A stretch of DNA of 64,000 bases from JAHDHW01 sp963793295 (GCA_963793295.1 CAWBZX010000013.1:1-64000); one strand, 5' to 3'; shown: positions 8,891 to 18,285, counted from the first letter of the stretch. The notes: a model not told the origin generated them from the sequence alone. Numbers and translations: made by a program.

Positions 8891-11800
8891 ATGAATAATT
8901 TTAGAAAACTCAATAATATTGTGGGCTGGACAGTTTTTGCAATTGCAATGATTGTCTATTTCTTTTCTGCAGAACGAGCCGGGAGTTTATGGGATTGTGG
9001 AGAATTTATAACCGGAGCTTATAAATTTCAGGTAGTTCACCCTCCAGGAGCGCCCTTATTTCTCATCATCGGCAGGATGTTCACTTTTGTTGCTGAAACG
9101 ATTTCAGATGATCCTGCAAATATTGCTTTTGCCGTAAATCTTTTATCAAGTACTTGCGCTGCTTTAACGGCAACGCTTGTTTGCTGGGTAACTGTGATTT
9201 TTGGAAAATTAGCTTTAGTTGGGCGAGAAAATCAACCAGATAAAGCAGAAAGCATCGCAATACTAGGTGCAGGAGCAGTAGCCGGGTTAAGCACGGCGTT
9301 TGCCACTTCTATTTGGTTTTCAGCTGTTGAAGGAGAGGTTTATGCAATGTCCACTTTCTTTACAGCGCTTACACTCTGGGCGATGATGAAATGGTATAAT
9401 CTTCCTGATGAACCTCAAACTGATCGATGGTTGATCTTTGCTGTTTTTTCAGCAGGGCTTTCTACAGGAGTTCACCTTTTGAGTATTCTTACCTTCCCTG
9501 CATTGGCTATGTTTTATTATTTTAAAAAATACCAAAAACATAGTTTGCTTGGAATGGCTACAGCTGCTGTAATTGGGGTTGTAGCAATTGCGTTCATTCA
9601 ATTTTTTATCATTTTAGGAATTCCAAAACTGTGGAGCGCACTGGAATTATTCATGGTAAATTCGTTGGGAATGCCTTTTCAATCGGGTGTATATCCTTTG
9701 ATTTTAATTGTGGGAGGCATTCTGGCCTTTGGAATGTATTATGCGCATAAAAACCGAAATTCACTTATTCAGAATATTGTCGTCTGCGCTTTTTTAGTTA
9801 CTGCAAGCTTTTCAACTATAGGGATCGTTGTTATCCGGGCTAATGCCAATACGCCTATAAATATGAATAACCCTAGCGATCCGATTCGCTTGATTCCTTA
9901 TTTGAATCGGGAACAATATGGCGAACGGCCTTTATTAAAAGGCCCATCATATGACACCCGGGTTGTAGATACTGAATCAGAAGATCGCTATGGCCAGGTC
10001 GGCGATAAATATGAAATTGTAGATAAGAAAAATTCGTACATCTTTGATTCAAAAGGTGAAATGTTGTTTCCCAGGATGAGCCATGCTGATCCTGCAAGAA
10101 AACAACTTTATGAACTTTGGATGGGACATAAGGGGCCCCCTTCTCAAGCTGATAATCTGAAGTTTTTTATAAATTATCAGATCAAGTGGATGTACTGGCG
10201 ATACTTCATGTGGAATTTTGCCGGAAGGCAAAATGCCGAGCAAGGCTATTACCCCTGGGATCCTAAAAGTGGGAATTGGATGTCCGGCATTAAGTTGTTG
10301 GACAATAGCATGTTATACAACCAAAATGAAATCCCCGATACTATAAAAAATGATGAAGCACGAAATAAATATTACCTCTTGCCCTTCCTTTTTGGTTTGA
10401 TTGGAATATTTTTCCATTTCAGGAGGCGCCCAAATGATGCCTTCGGATTGCTTGCTTTATTTATTATTACGGGAATCGGAATTATTGTTTATTCCAACCA
10501 ACCTCCGAATGAACCAAGGGAGAGAGATTATGTTTTGGCAGGTTCCATTTTTACATATTGTATTTGGATTGGTATGGCAGTGCTCGGATTGTTCCATCTT
10601 TTCAGAAGTCGTATAAAAAATGCAGCAGCTCCTGTATCTATTGCGCTTGTGATGCTTGCACCACTTTTGATGGGAACGCAGAACTTTGATGATCACTCAC
10701 GAAATCATCAATATGGGGCAAGAGATTATGCTAGTAACTTCCTTAACTCCTGTGCTCAAAATTCCATCGTTTTCACATACGGAGACAATGATACTTATCC
10801 GCTTTGGTACGCTCAAGAGGTAGAAGGAATCCGAACTGATGTTCGCGTGGTGAATCTCAGTTTGATTGCTGTCGATTGGTATATTGATCAATTGCGGAGA
10901 AAGACCAACGACTCTCCAGCTATTAAAATGAGCATTACTCCTGAAGCGTATCGAGGTTCAAAACGGATTCAAATACCGATCAACCCTTCAGGAAATACCG
11001 ATGCTGTCAATTTACAATCCGCAATCAAGTTTATCGGCGAAGACCATCCGGTTCCCCTTCAGGGCGGCCGTTCACTTGAAAGTTATTTGCTGTCTGATAA
11101 GCTTTATATCCCTGTAAACAAACAACAAGTAATTTCAAACGGTACCGTTGGCCTTGCCGATACAGCAAAAATTGTTGATCGCATGGACTTTTCGATTCCA
11201 AAAAGTAAGGGACAGTGGTTGTTGAAAGGAGATATTGCGATCTTAGATATTATTGCTTCCAATGTATTCGAACGACCCGTTTATTTTGCAGTAACCTGCC
11301 GCCCCGAGTCACTCTCTGGCTTGCAGGATTATGTGCAGTTAGAGGGGTTGGCATTACGGATAATTCCAGTTAAATCACCTCAGGAACGGCAATTTGGTAT
11401 GGTTGGATATGGCCGCGTCAATACCGATTCTGTTTATACCAATGTGATGGATAAATTTCGTTGGGGTGGATTTGATAAAAAGGATTTGTTTGTAAACAAT
11501 AGTTATGGCCCAAGTATTCAATCAACTCGTGCTTTGATCATGCGAACAGCCCAAAATATGGTTGAAGAGGGAAACAAACAAAAGGCTGTTGAACTTGTTG
11601 ACAAGTATTTTGAGGCATTTCCTCATTTTAATTTCCCTTATGATTACAATACTTTGTTTTTCGTAAGAATATACATGGCTGCTGACGCTTATAAAGATCA
11701 TGCAAAGCCACAAATGAAAATACTAGCCAATGAAGCTGAGCAATATTTAAGGTTTTTTGAGACGCTAGATGTTGAAAAATTGATGCTTGGTTTTAGAAGT

Positions 11801-11956
11801 GAAGCAGATGGATTTTTACGAGCTAAAAATGAGATGATCCGTCTGGTTCAACAAGCTGGAGACAAAGAGTTTGAAGAAGAATTAAAAGCTAAGTTTGCTC
11901 CTTTTGATTCCTTTGAAGAAGAGTTTAGAGCAATGACCCGATCTGTGGAACAATAA
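8891..11956 (+). CDS. DUF2723 membrane protein (GT-C-like glycosyltransferase fold)
   Basis: A large (1021-residue) inner-membrane protein of the DUF2723 family, which is related to the TMEM260/protein O-mannosyltransferase group of GT-C enzymes. The N-terminal half has about a dozen membrane helices; the first loop contains GSLWDCGEFITGAYKFQVVHPPGAP, where the D and E in the C-G-E context and the HPPGAP stretch correspond to the conserved acidic and H-P-P residues of the family. The C-terminal half is soluble with a periplasmic-like domain (from THGDND-like FTYGDNDTYPLW). The ATG at 8891 is chosen; a TTG at 8828 would put a hydrophilic leader before the first helix and lies on the candidate promoter. 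Donor and acceptor are unknown. Confidence 0.9.
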   Translation: MNNFRKLNNIVGWTVFAIAMIVYFFSAERAGSLWDCGEFITGAYKFQVVHPPGAPLFLIIGRMFTFVAETISDDPANIAFAVNLLSSTCAALTATLVCWVTVIFGKLALVGRENQPDKAESIAILGAGAVAGLSTAFATSIWFSAVEGEVYAMSTFFTALTLWAMMKWYNLPDEPQTDRWLIFAVFSAGLSTGVHLLSILTFPALAMFYYFKKYQKHSLLGMATAAVIGVVAIAFIQFFIILGIPKLWSALELFMVNSLGMPFQSGVYPLILIVGGILAFGMYYAHKNRNSLIQNIVVCAFLVTASFSTIGIVVIRANANTPINMNNPSDPIRLIPYLNREQYGERPLLKGPSYDTRVVDTESEDRYGQVGDKYEIVDKKNSYIFDSKGEMLFPRMSHADPARKQLYELWMGHKGPPSQADNLKFFINYQIKWMYWRYFMWNFAGRQNAEQGYYPWDPKSGNWMSGIKLLDNSMLYNQNEIPDTIKNDEARNKYYLLPFLFGLIGIFFHFRRRPNDAFGLLALFIITGIGIIVYSNQPPNEPRERDYVLAGSIFTYCIWIGMAVLGLFHLFRSRIKNAAAPVSIALVMLAPLLMGTQNFDDHSRNHQYGARDYASNFLNSCAQNSIVFTYGDNDTYPLWYAQEVEGIRTDVRVVNLSLIAVDWYIDQLRRKTNDSPAIKMSITPEAYRGSKRIQIPINPSGNTDAVNLQSAIKFIGEDHPVPLQGGRSLESYLLSDKLYIPVNKQQVISNGTVGLADTAKIVDRMDFSIPKSKGQWLLKGDIAILDIIASNVFERPVYFAVTCRPESLSGLQDYVQLEGLALRIIPVKSPQERQFGMVGYGRVNTDSVYTNVMDKFRWGGFDKKDLFVNNSYGPSIQSTRALIMRTAQNMVEEGNKQKAVELVDKYFEAFPHFNFPYDYNTLFFVRIYMAADAYKDHAKPQMKILANEAEQYLRFFETLDVEKLMLGFRSEADGFLRAKNEMIRLVQQAGDKEFEEELKAKFAPFDSFEEEFRAMTRSVEQ

Positions 11957-11964
11957 CATTCACT

Positions 11965-12003
11965 AAAACCTTTCGAGGTAGTTTGTTTCAAAAGGTTTTT
12001 TAT
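11965..12003 (+). terminator. Hairpin terminator after the DUF2723 gene
   Basis: Stem AAAACCTTT / AAAGGTTTT with a 17-base loop, followed by a short T-rich tail, nine bases after the stop codon. Confidence 0.6.
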
Positions 12004-12022
12004 AATTTTATAATAAAAAAAT

Positions 12023-12469
12023 ATGGCCCTCAATAATAAGGTTATTGCAATTGGTGCTGATCATGCAGGTTTCGAATATAAAAACCTAGTTAAAAACAAG
12101 TTGGAAGCTGAAGGTTATAAGATCCTTGATATGGGGACGAATTCCAAAGATTCCGTTGACTATCCAGATTTTATTCATCCGGTTGCAAAAAGTATTGAAA
12201 ACAAAGAAGCTTATCTAGGCATTATACTTTGTGGAAGTGGAAACGGCGTAGCAATGACTGCGAATAAACACCAGGGAATCCGAGCTGCTATCGCCTGGAA
12301 CAATGATATCGCATCTTTAGCGCGACAACATAACGATGCTAATATTTTGGCTATTCCTGCCCGTTTTGTAAGCGAAGAATTAGCCCTTTCAATGGTTGAT
12401 GTTTTTTTAAATACTACTTTTGAAGGTGGGCGTCATCAAAGAAGAGTTGATAAAATCGCTTCTTGCTAA
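12023..12469 (+). CDS. rpiB: Ribose-5-phosphate isomerase B
   Basis: Interconverts ribose 5-phosphate and ribulose 5-phosphate in the pentose phosphate pathway. The 148-residue length, the N-terminal IGADHAGFEYK, the substrate loop GTNSKDSVDYPDF and the anion hole CGSGNGVAMTANK are diagnostic of the RpiB/LacAB fold, and the active-site cysteine (in LCGSG) is present. The ATG at 12023 follows an A-rich leader. The M28 peptidase gene starts 10 bases after its stop, so they are probably co-transcribed. Confidence 0.95.
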   Translation: MALNNKVIAIGADHAGFEYKNLVKNKLEAEGYKILDMGTNSKDSVDYPDFIHPVAKSIENKEAYLGIILCGSGNGVAMTANKHQGIRAAIAWNNDIASLARQHNDANILAIPARFVSEELALSMVDVFLNTTFEGGRHQRRVDKIASC

Positions 12470-12479
12470 ATTTTAACCC

Positions 12480-14108
12480 ATGAAATTTTCTATTCTTTTT
12501 TTACTAATCTTTTTTTCGTTTAGTACTTTTTCATTCGCACAGAATCAAGATATTGTTCCGGAAACTACTTTAATATCTGATTATAAAGCAATTGCCAGTC
12601 CTGTTCCATTTGCGAAAACAATTACCAGCGAAAATCTTAAAAAACATCTGACTATCCTGGCTTCTGACGAATTTGAAGGTCGTGAAACCGGAACTGAAGG
12701 CAATGAAAAAGCAGCGAATTATATCGCTGGGGAATTCCAACGCATGGGAATACCACCGGTTGTTAATAACAATTCTTATTTTCAAAATGTAACTTTCAAT
12801 TGGTCGCAATGGGATGATATTGGTATCGAAGTTAACGGAAAGCGAATTCGCCATTTGTGGGAGTTTATTTCTTTTCCGACAAGAAACCATGATCTGCCTC
12901 TACTGGAAACAAATGAAATAATATTTCTGGGATATGGGATTGATGATCAATCCTATAGTGATTATGCCGGTGTGAATGTCAAAGATAAAGTGATCTTAAT
13001 TTATAAAGGAGAGCCCATTGATAAAAAAGGGAATTCTTATTTAACAGGTAGCACTGAAGAATCTGACTGGTCATCTAGTTGGGAAAAGAAGCTGGAAGTC
13101 GCAAAAAACCATGGTGTCAAATTAGTTTTGTTAATTGAAAATGAAATTCAAAAAGTATTAAGCGAAAATCGCAAATTACTCGTTGGCCCACGGTTAACTC
13201 TTGGAGATGATACCACTCTATATGAAAAGTATTCTAATAGCTGTTACATCAATACCAATGTAGCTAAGGAAATCATGGGGAGTAATTATAAAAAAGTTAT
13301 AAAGGCAAGGAAAAAAATTCAGAAAAAAGGTGTATCAAAGACTGTTAATCTAAATTGCAATTTCAAGCTTAATCAGAAAAAAAAGGAACGCACTTTACAA
13401 GGAGTAAATGTCTTAGGCTATATTGAAGGAACAGATGAAGTCCTCAAAGATGAATTAGTTGTCATAACGGCTCACTATGATCATCTAGGAAAGAGAGGAG
13501 ATGATATTTATAATGGAGCTGATGATAACGGAAGTGGCACTTCAACGGTTTTGAGTGTTGCTGAGGCGTTTATGGCTGCAAAAAAGGAAGGAGTTGGCCC
13601 TCGACGTTCTGTTTTAACAATGTTGGTTACTGGTGAAGAAAAAGGATTGCTTGGATCAAAATTTTATGTTGAGAAACCAGTATTTCCTATTGACCATACT
13701 GTTGTTGATATAAATGTGGATATGGTAGGAAGAGTGGATAAAAAATATGCAGATGATCCAAACTACATTTACGTCATAGGTTCTGATCGATTGAGCACGG
13801 AGTTGCATGGAATCAATGAAACTGTGAATAAAAAATATACTCAATTGACACTCGATTATACCTATAATGCAAAGGATGATCCTAATCGATATTATTATCG
13901 GTCAGACCACTACACTTTTGCTGAAAAGGGTATTCCAGCAATTTTTTATTTTAATGGTACCCATGCAGATTACCATCGTACTTCTGATACCGTTGAAAAG
14001 ATAAATTTCAAAAAAATGGAGCTTATTGGACAGTTGGTATTTCATACCGCATGGGAGATTGCAAATCGAGATAAAAAAATTGAAGTTGATGTATTTAGTG
14101 AAGATTGA
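12480..14108 (+). CDS. Secreted M28-family zinc aminopeptidase with PA-type insert
   Basis: A 542-residue exported metallopeptidase with a signal peptide (MKFSILFLLIFFSFSTFSFAQ). It likely removes N-terminal amino acids from peptides in the periplasm or outside the cell. A protease-associated-like region lies around residues 130-270. The M28 core carries the two-zinc ligands in order: His and Asp of TAHYDHLG, Asp of NGADDNGSG, the catalytic Glu pair of TGEEKGLLGS, Asp of NVDMVGR and the last His of THADYHRTSD. All are present, so it should be active. No sorting domain or lipobox is seen. It is followed by a strong terminator and then the hairpin array. Confidence 0.93.
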   Translation: MKFSILFLLIFFSFSTFSFAQNQDIVPETTLISDYKAIASPVPFAKTITSENLKKHLTILASDEFEGRETGTEGNEKAANYIAGEFQRMGIPPVVNNNSYFQNVTFNWSQWDDIGIEVNGKRIRHLWEFISFPTRNHDLPLLETNEIIFLGYGIDDQSYSDYAGVNVKDKVILIYKGEPIDKKGNSYLTGSTEESDWSSSWEKKLEVAKNHGVKLVLLIENEIQKVLSENRKLLVGPRLTLGDDTTLYEKYSNSCYINTNVAKEIMGSNYKKVIKARKKIQKKGVSKTVNLNCNFKLNQKKKERTLQGVNVLGYIEGTDEVLKDELVVITAHYDHLGKRGDDIYNGADDNGSGTSTVLSVAEAFMAAKKEGVGPRRSVLTMLVTGEEKGLLGSKFYVEKPVFPIDHTVVDINVDMVGRVDKKYADDPNYIYVIGSDRLSTELHGINETVNKKYTQLTLDYTYNAKDDPNRYYYRSDHYTFAEKGIPAIFYFNGTHADYHRTSDTVEKINFKKMELIGQLVFHTAWEIANRDKKIEVDVFSED

Positions 14109-14119
14109 ACCTATGCTTT

Positions 14120-14166
14120 AAATAAAAAGGGCTGCTTCCGATAATTGGAAGCAGCCCTTTTTATTT
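14120..14166. terminator. Strong hairpin terminator
   Basis: Perfect 20-bp stem (14120-14139 with 14147-14166; core GGGCTGCTTCC / GGAAGCAGCCC) flanked by A and T runs, loop of 7 bases. It closes the rpiB-peptidase unit and is symmetric enough to work on both strands. Confidence 0.92.
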
Positions 14167-14174
14167 AAAGTTAA

Positions 14175-14920
14175 GTGAGTATAAGACCAGCCTTACCCCC
14201 CGATAAACTGGTCTCACTCACTAATTAAGATCACTTCTGACCTTAAAGATCTTTGCATTTTTGTCCTTTTTCAATTCACTTGTCATTTGCCTGTGGGAGG
14301 TCTTTACAAGGGGTACAAAAATCTTTTCTCTTTTTTCAGTGAGTATATGAGACCAGCTTACCCCCCAATGAGCTGGTCTCACTCACCTTTTTTAAGGTCA
14401 CTTCTGACCTTAAAGATCTTTGCATTCTTTATCCTTTTTCAATTCACTTGTCATTTGCCTGTGGGAGGTCTTTACAAGGGGTACAAAAATCTTTTCTCTT
14501 TTTTCAGTGAGTATATGAGACCAGCTTACCCCCCAATGAGCTGGTCTCACTCACCTTTTTTAAGGTCACTTCTGACCTTAAAGATCTTTGCATTCTTTAT
14601 CCTTTTTCAATTCACTTGTCATTTGCCTGTGGGAGGTCTTCACAAGGGGTACAAAAATCTTTTCTCTTTTTTCAGTGAGTATATGAGACCAGCTTACCCC
14701 CCAATGAGCTGGTCTCACTCACCTTTTTTAAGGTCACTTCTGACCTTAAAGATCTTTGCATTCTTTATCCTTTTTCAATTCACTTGTCATTTGCCTGTGG
14801 GAGGTCTTCACAAGGGGTACAAAAATCTTTTCTCTTTTTTCGGTGAGTGTATGAGACCAGCTTACCCCCCAATGAGCTGGTCTCACTCACCTTATAAGGC
14901 CACTTCTGACCTTATTTCTT
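14175..14920. repeat. Tandem array of five hairpin-rich units, 168-bp period, non-coding
   Basis: Five copies start at 14175, 14339, 14507, 14675 and 14843 (spacings 164, 168, 168, 168). The three middle copies are almost identical; the first and last are diverged. On the plus strand each unit holds, in order: a hairpin with outer stem GTGAG/CTCAC, a TATA bulge and inner 11-bp stem TGAGACCAGCT/AGCTGGTCTCA around a loop with CCCCCC, followed by a T6 run as in an intrinsic terminator; a second small hairpin AAGGTCA-CTTC-TGACCTT; the palindrome AAAGATCTTT; and a spacer with CTTGT...ACAAG and GGGGTAC. A plus-strand frame stays open across the array (14287-14922) only because 168 is divisible by three; all three substitutions seen between copies of the encoded 56-residue repeat change the amino acid, so I do not treat it as a gene. 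Bases 14921-15094 hold nothing I recognise. The array may be a structured-RNA family, a satellite of a mobile repeat, or a stack of terminator-like elements. Confidence 0.9.
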
Positions 14921-15094
14921 AATAATATTTTATCTAAAGTCCTAAAGACTTTTTCTATGTTTTGCAATAATAAAAGGGGAGATTAAGAATTTGGAAGAGG
15001 GTTGTTATATCGTTTTCAAGAATTAATCCTTTTGTTGTTTTCCCTCTTTTAGTTTTCTTCATTTTCATTTCTCAATAATCCAAGAACTATGCCA

Positions 15095-15394
15095 TTACAC
15101 AAAACTCATATTTGTAGTTTGCACATCAGTATTTGGCAAATCCACGTTGACATTTTCCGACTTGATTTCGAGCAATTTGTTATACTCCTTTTTATATAAA
15201 GAGTAATCAGTATATTCATTGTAAACTATTGTTTTGTCATCTTCACAATGAATCAAAATCTGAAAACACAAATGGTTATCTTTATAATAAAATTTTGTGA
15301 TCAGATTTTTAATTTGAGTTCCTTTTATTCTATTCATCTCTTTTATTAAAAAGGTTAAATAAACTGATAAGTGAAGAGGCAATAATGAAGCCAT
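15095..15394 (-). CDS. Small hypothetical protein
   Basis: A 99-residue protein I do not recognise. After a hydrophobic N-terminus (LLPLHLSVYLTFL) it has a beta-rich middle with FYYKDNHLCFQILIHCEDDKTI and a Tyr/Lys-rich helical segment. A shorter form could begin at the internal Met20 (MNRIKG). Base composition resembles the flanks. It stands alone between the hairpin array and htpG, transcribed towards the array. Whether it is expressed is uncertain. Confidence 0.4.
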   Translation of the reverse strand: MASLLPLHLSVYLTFLIKEMNRIKGTQIKNLITKFYYKDNHLCFQILIHCEDDKTIVYNEYTDYSLYKKEYNKLLEIKSENVNVDLPNTDVQTTNMSFV

Positions 15395-15609
15395 AATGAT
15401 TTTTTTTTATAAGACATTCTTCTTGGTTGTGACAGGCAAACTAAATTCACTTAAATTCAAAATATCATATATGACTGACGTTTTCTCATCTTTGAAACCC
15501 AACAACAGCTTGGTTTTGCGCCAATTTGTCAGCTTAAAGCCGATGGCATATCATTTGACAAAGTATAACTAGCAGCAGCGAATAATTTGATAAATAAAAA
15601 ATAAAAAAA

Positions 15610-17475
15610 ATGCAAAAGGGACAAATTTCTGTTCAAACAGAAAACATTTTTCCAATCATCAAAAAGTTTCTCTATTCAGATCAGGAAATCTTTCTCCGAG
15701 AATTAATTTCTAATGCCGTTGATGCAACTTCTAAATTGAAGACACTCACTTCAAAGGGCGTGTTTAAAGGAGAGGTTGGAGATACAACTATAGAAATTAT
15801 CCTGGATAAAGAAAACAAAACGATTACTATCCGTGATAAAGGTATCGGTATGACTTCTGAAGAAGTTCAAAAATACCTGAATCAAGTAGCGTTTTCCAGT
15901 GCTCAGGAATTTTTAGATAAATATAAAAACGAAAGTGGGATAATAGGTCATTTTGGGCTCGGGTTCTATTCTGCTTTTATGGTAGCCAGCAAAGTTGAGG
16001 TTAATACCAAATCTTATAAAAAAACTTCTAAAGGAGCAACGTGGACCTGTGAAGGAAATCCTGAGTATACTTTGGAGGATAATAAGAAAAAATTAAGAGG
16101 TACTGACATTGTTTTATATATAAGCGAAGATGCAGAAGAATACCTTGACGAAGGTAGAATCCAGGGTTTACTGGATAAATACTGTAAATTCCTACCTGTC
16201 GCTATAAAGTTTGGAACGAAAAAGGAAACTATCTATGAAGGCGAAGGCGAAGATAAAAAGTCTAAAGAAATAGAAGTTGATAATATTATCAATAATACTC
16301 ACCCAACCTGGAAAAAGCAACCTTCTGAGTTGACTGACGAAGATTATAAAAACTTCTACAATGAGTTATACCCTTTTAGTCAGCCACCATTATTTTGGAT
16401 ACATCTGAATATTGATTTCCCTTTCAACTTAACCGGTATTCTATATTTTCCAAAATTGAACAATAACCTGGAAGTACAGAAAAACAAAATACAATTATAT
16501 AGCAATCAGGTTTATGTTACGGATGAAGTTAAAGAGATTGTACCTGAATTTTTGACCCTTCTTCATGGTGTAATTGATTCTCCGGATATCCCTCTTAATG
16601 TCTCCAGAAGTGCTTTACAAAGTGATCGAAATGTAAAAAAGATAACCGGTTACATCACAAAAAAAGTCGCAGAAAAGCTAAACGACTTATTTAAAAAAGA
16701 CCGGAAAGAGTTTGAGGATAAATGGAAAGATCTTGCTGTTTTTGTAAAATATGGAATGCTTTCCGAAGAAAAGTTTCATGAAAAAGCGGTAAATTTTGCC
16801 TTACTAAAAAACACTGAAGGCGAGTATTGCACCATTGAAGAATACAAAGCTAGAATAAAAGATAGCCAAACCGACAAGCACGATAAATTAGTAATGATTT
16901 ATACCAATAATCCAACTGAACATCACAGTTTTATCGATTCAGTAAAAAACTATGGTTATGATGTTTTAGAGTTCGATACTATCATCGATACTCACTTTAT
17001 GCAACATCTTGAATACAAACTTGGAGATATTACTTTTGTTCGTGTAGACTCTGACATTGCAAGTAACCTGGTACAGAAAGATGAAAAAATGGAATCTGTA
17101 CTCAGTGAAAAAGAAGAAGAAAAAATCAAAGAATTATTCGAATCGAAAGTAAGCAAGGCAGGGGCTCTTGTGGTGCTCAAAGCACTTTCTCCTGAGGACC
17201 AGCCTGTTTTGATTACCAAACCTGAATTCATGAGACGAATGAAGGAAATGCAAGCCCTTCAAGGCATGCAAATGGATGGTCTTCCTGAAAGCTACAATAT
17301 CGTTGTTAATTCTAACCATCCGTTGATAGCAGAAAAACTCGTGAAAATGAGAAGCGAAGAAAAGAAAGAGGAATTTGTAAAACACCTTTATAATTTGGCT
17401 CTTTTAAACCAGGGTATGTTAAAAGGTCCTGAACTAACCTCTTTCATTAATAAGAGTATTGATTATCTCAAATAA
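15610..17475 (+). CDS. htpG: Chaperone protein HtpG (Hsp90)
   Basis: Bacterial Hsp90, an ATP-driven cytosolic chaperone dimer. The 621 residues cover the GHKL ATPase domain (RELISNAVDATSK, DKGIGMTSEE, GHFGLGFYSAF), the middle domain with the catalytic-loop arginine in NVSRSALQSD, and the C-terminal dimerisation domain. The charged linker of eukaryotic forms is absent, as expected. The leader holds TTTGTC (15525) and TATCATTTG (15549) elements that could form a promoter, though the spacing is not ideal. It is convergent with the zinc-finger/TPR gene across a shared terminator. Confidence 0.97.
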   Translation: MQKGQISVQTENIFPIIKKFLYSDQEIFLRELISNAVDATSKLKTLTSKGVFKGEVGDTTIEIILDKENKTITIRDKGIGMTSEEVQKYLNQVAFSSAQEFLDKYKNESGIIGHFGLGFYSAFMVASKVEVNTKSYKKTSKGATWTCEGNPEYTLEDNKKKLRGTDIVLYISEDAEEYLDEGRIQGLLDKYCKFLPVAIKFGTKKETIYEGEGEDKKSKEIEVDNIINNTHPTWKKQPSELTDEDYKNFYNELYPFSQPPLFWIHLNIDFPFNLTGILYFPKLNNNLEVQKNKIQLYSNQVYVTDEVKEIVPEFLTLLHGVIDSPDIPLNVSRSALQSDRNVKKITGYITKKVAEKLNDLFKKDRKEFEDKWKDLAVFVKYGMLSEEKFHEKAVNFALLKNTEGEYCTIEEYKARIKDSQTDKHDKLVMIYTNNPTEHHSFIDSVKNYGYDVLEFDTIIDTHFMQHLEYKLGDITFVRVDSDIASNLVQKDEKMESVLSEKEEEKIKELFESKVSKAGALVVLKALSPEDQPVLITKPEFMRRMKEMQALQGMQMDGLPESYNIVVNSNHPLIAEKLVKMRSEEKKEEFVKHLYNLALLNQGMLKGPELTSFINKSIDYLK

Positions 17476-17479
17476 TTTT

Positions 17480-17510
17480 AAAAGCCGCTGCCAATACAGC
17501 GGCTTTTATT
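17480..17510. terminator. Bidirectional hairpin terminator after htpG
   Basis: Stem AAAAGCCGCTG / CAGCGGCTTTT with a 6-base loop and A/T-rich flanks. Its right edge overlaps the end of the convergent gene. Confidence 0.9.
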
Positions 17511-18285
17511 TTTCTTCTAATTCCTTCAATAACTTTTCCGCTTTGTCATTGTGAAATCCTCCTTCAATTTTTAGAAGATCCGAGATTAGTTCCTTTGCCT
17601 CTTCCCTATTGTCAATTCCAACATTTGCTAAAATGAGATTCCAGGTGGCATCTTCATAATATTTTTCATCGTTCAACCTCACATAAGTTAGGTCCTCAAT
17701 CGCTTTATCCAATTCACCCAACTGAAGCGCTGACAATCCTGAAAAATAATGTGCAAGGGAATTTTCTGGTTGGGATTCCAATAAGTTATCAAAAAAGAGA
17801 AGGCTCTCTCTATAATTTTCATTCCTAAAAAATTCTATCCCTTCATTATATTGATCTCCAGCAGGAAAACCCTCTCCTCCTCTTACACTTTCTATTAAAT
17901 CCGTTGATGATTGAAATTCCGCTAAAAAAGATCTTTCACTGCTTTGCGCGTTCCAATATAATAACCCTGCTACCGTAATGACCATAAACAGAATTGCGGC
18001 AGCAATCCTGTTTATGGTCCAAAAGTTTATTTTCCTAATTCCAGTTGCTGAAGTATTTTTTTCTTTTATGTTTTTTTTCAATTCTTCAAGCTGCTCGTCT
18101 TGGTCAAAACGATACTCACTGGCAAAGCCCTCCATCGCTTCGGAACAGAGCGGACAGTCAAGCAAATGGTTTTCTATTTGATAACGAGATGGCTCATCTA
18201 TTTTTCCAGTTAAATACAGATGAATCTCATCTTGGCTCAGGCATTTCTTCGACTGAAAAACAAATTTATTTTTTTGCGTGCTCAA
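17506..18285 (-). CDS. Zinc-finger, single-TM, TPR protein; probable anti-sigma factor
   Basis: A 259-residue protein with three parts: an N-terminal zinc-finger-like motif H-x3-C-x2-C (His40, Cys44, Cys47) as in anti-sigma domains, one membrane helix at about residues 89-110, and a C-terminal domain with two or three TPR-like helix pairs (from about residue 145). By analogy with ZAS-type anti-sigma factors the cytosolic finger would hold the sigma factor encoded just upstream, while the TPR part would face the periplasm and sense a partner. The start is a TTG at 18285; there is no in-frame ATG before the finger. The gap to the sigma gene is 78 bases. Confidence 0.8.
   Translation of the reverse strand: MSTQKNKFVFQSKKCLSQDEIHLYLTGKIDEPSRYQIENHLLDCPLCSEAMEGFASEYRFDQDEQLEELKKNIKEKNTSATGIRKINFWTINRIAAAILFMVITVAGLLYWNAQSSERSFLAEFQSSTDLIESVRGGEGFPAGDQYNEGIEFFRNENYRESLLFFDNLLESQPENSLAHYFSGLSALQLGELDKAIEDLTYVRLNDEKYYEDATWNLILANVGIDNREEAKELISDLLKIEGGFHNDKAEKLLKELEEK

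Noticed and set aside
14175..14920. CRISPR array
   Set aside because: Units are about 168 bases and nearly identical over their whole length, with no short repeat/variable spacer pattern and no cas genes nearby.
14175..14920. Integron attC-like cassette array
   Set aside because: Hairpins are palindromic, but there are no cassettes between them, no GTTRRRY core site that I can see and no integrase gene.
14287..14922. A 211-residue open frame made of 56-residue repeats
   Set aside because: It exists because the 168-bp repeat period is divisible by three. The three substitutions between copies of the encoded repeat (Tyr to His, Ser to Gly, Tyr to Cys) all change the amino acid, it starts within a repeat unit with no leader signal, and the DNA is better explained by conserved hairpins.
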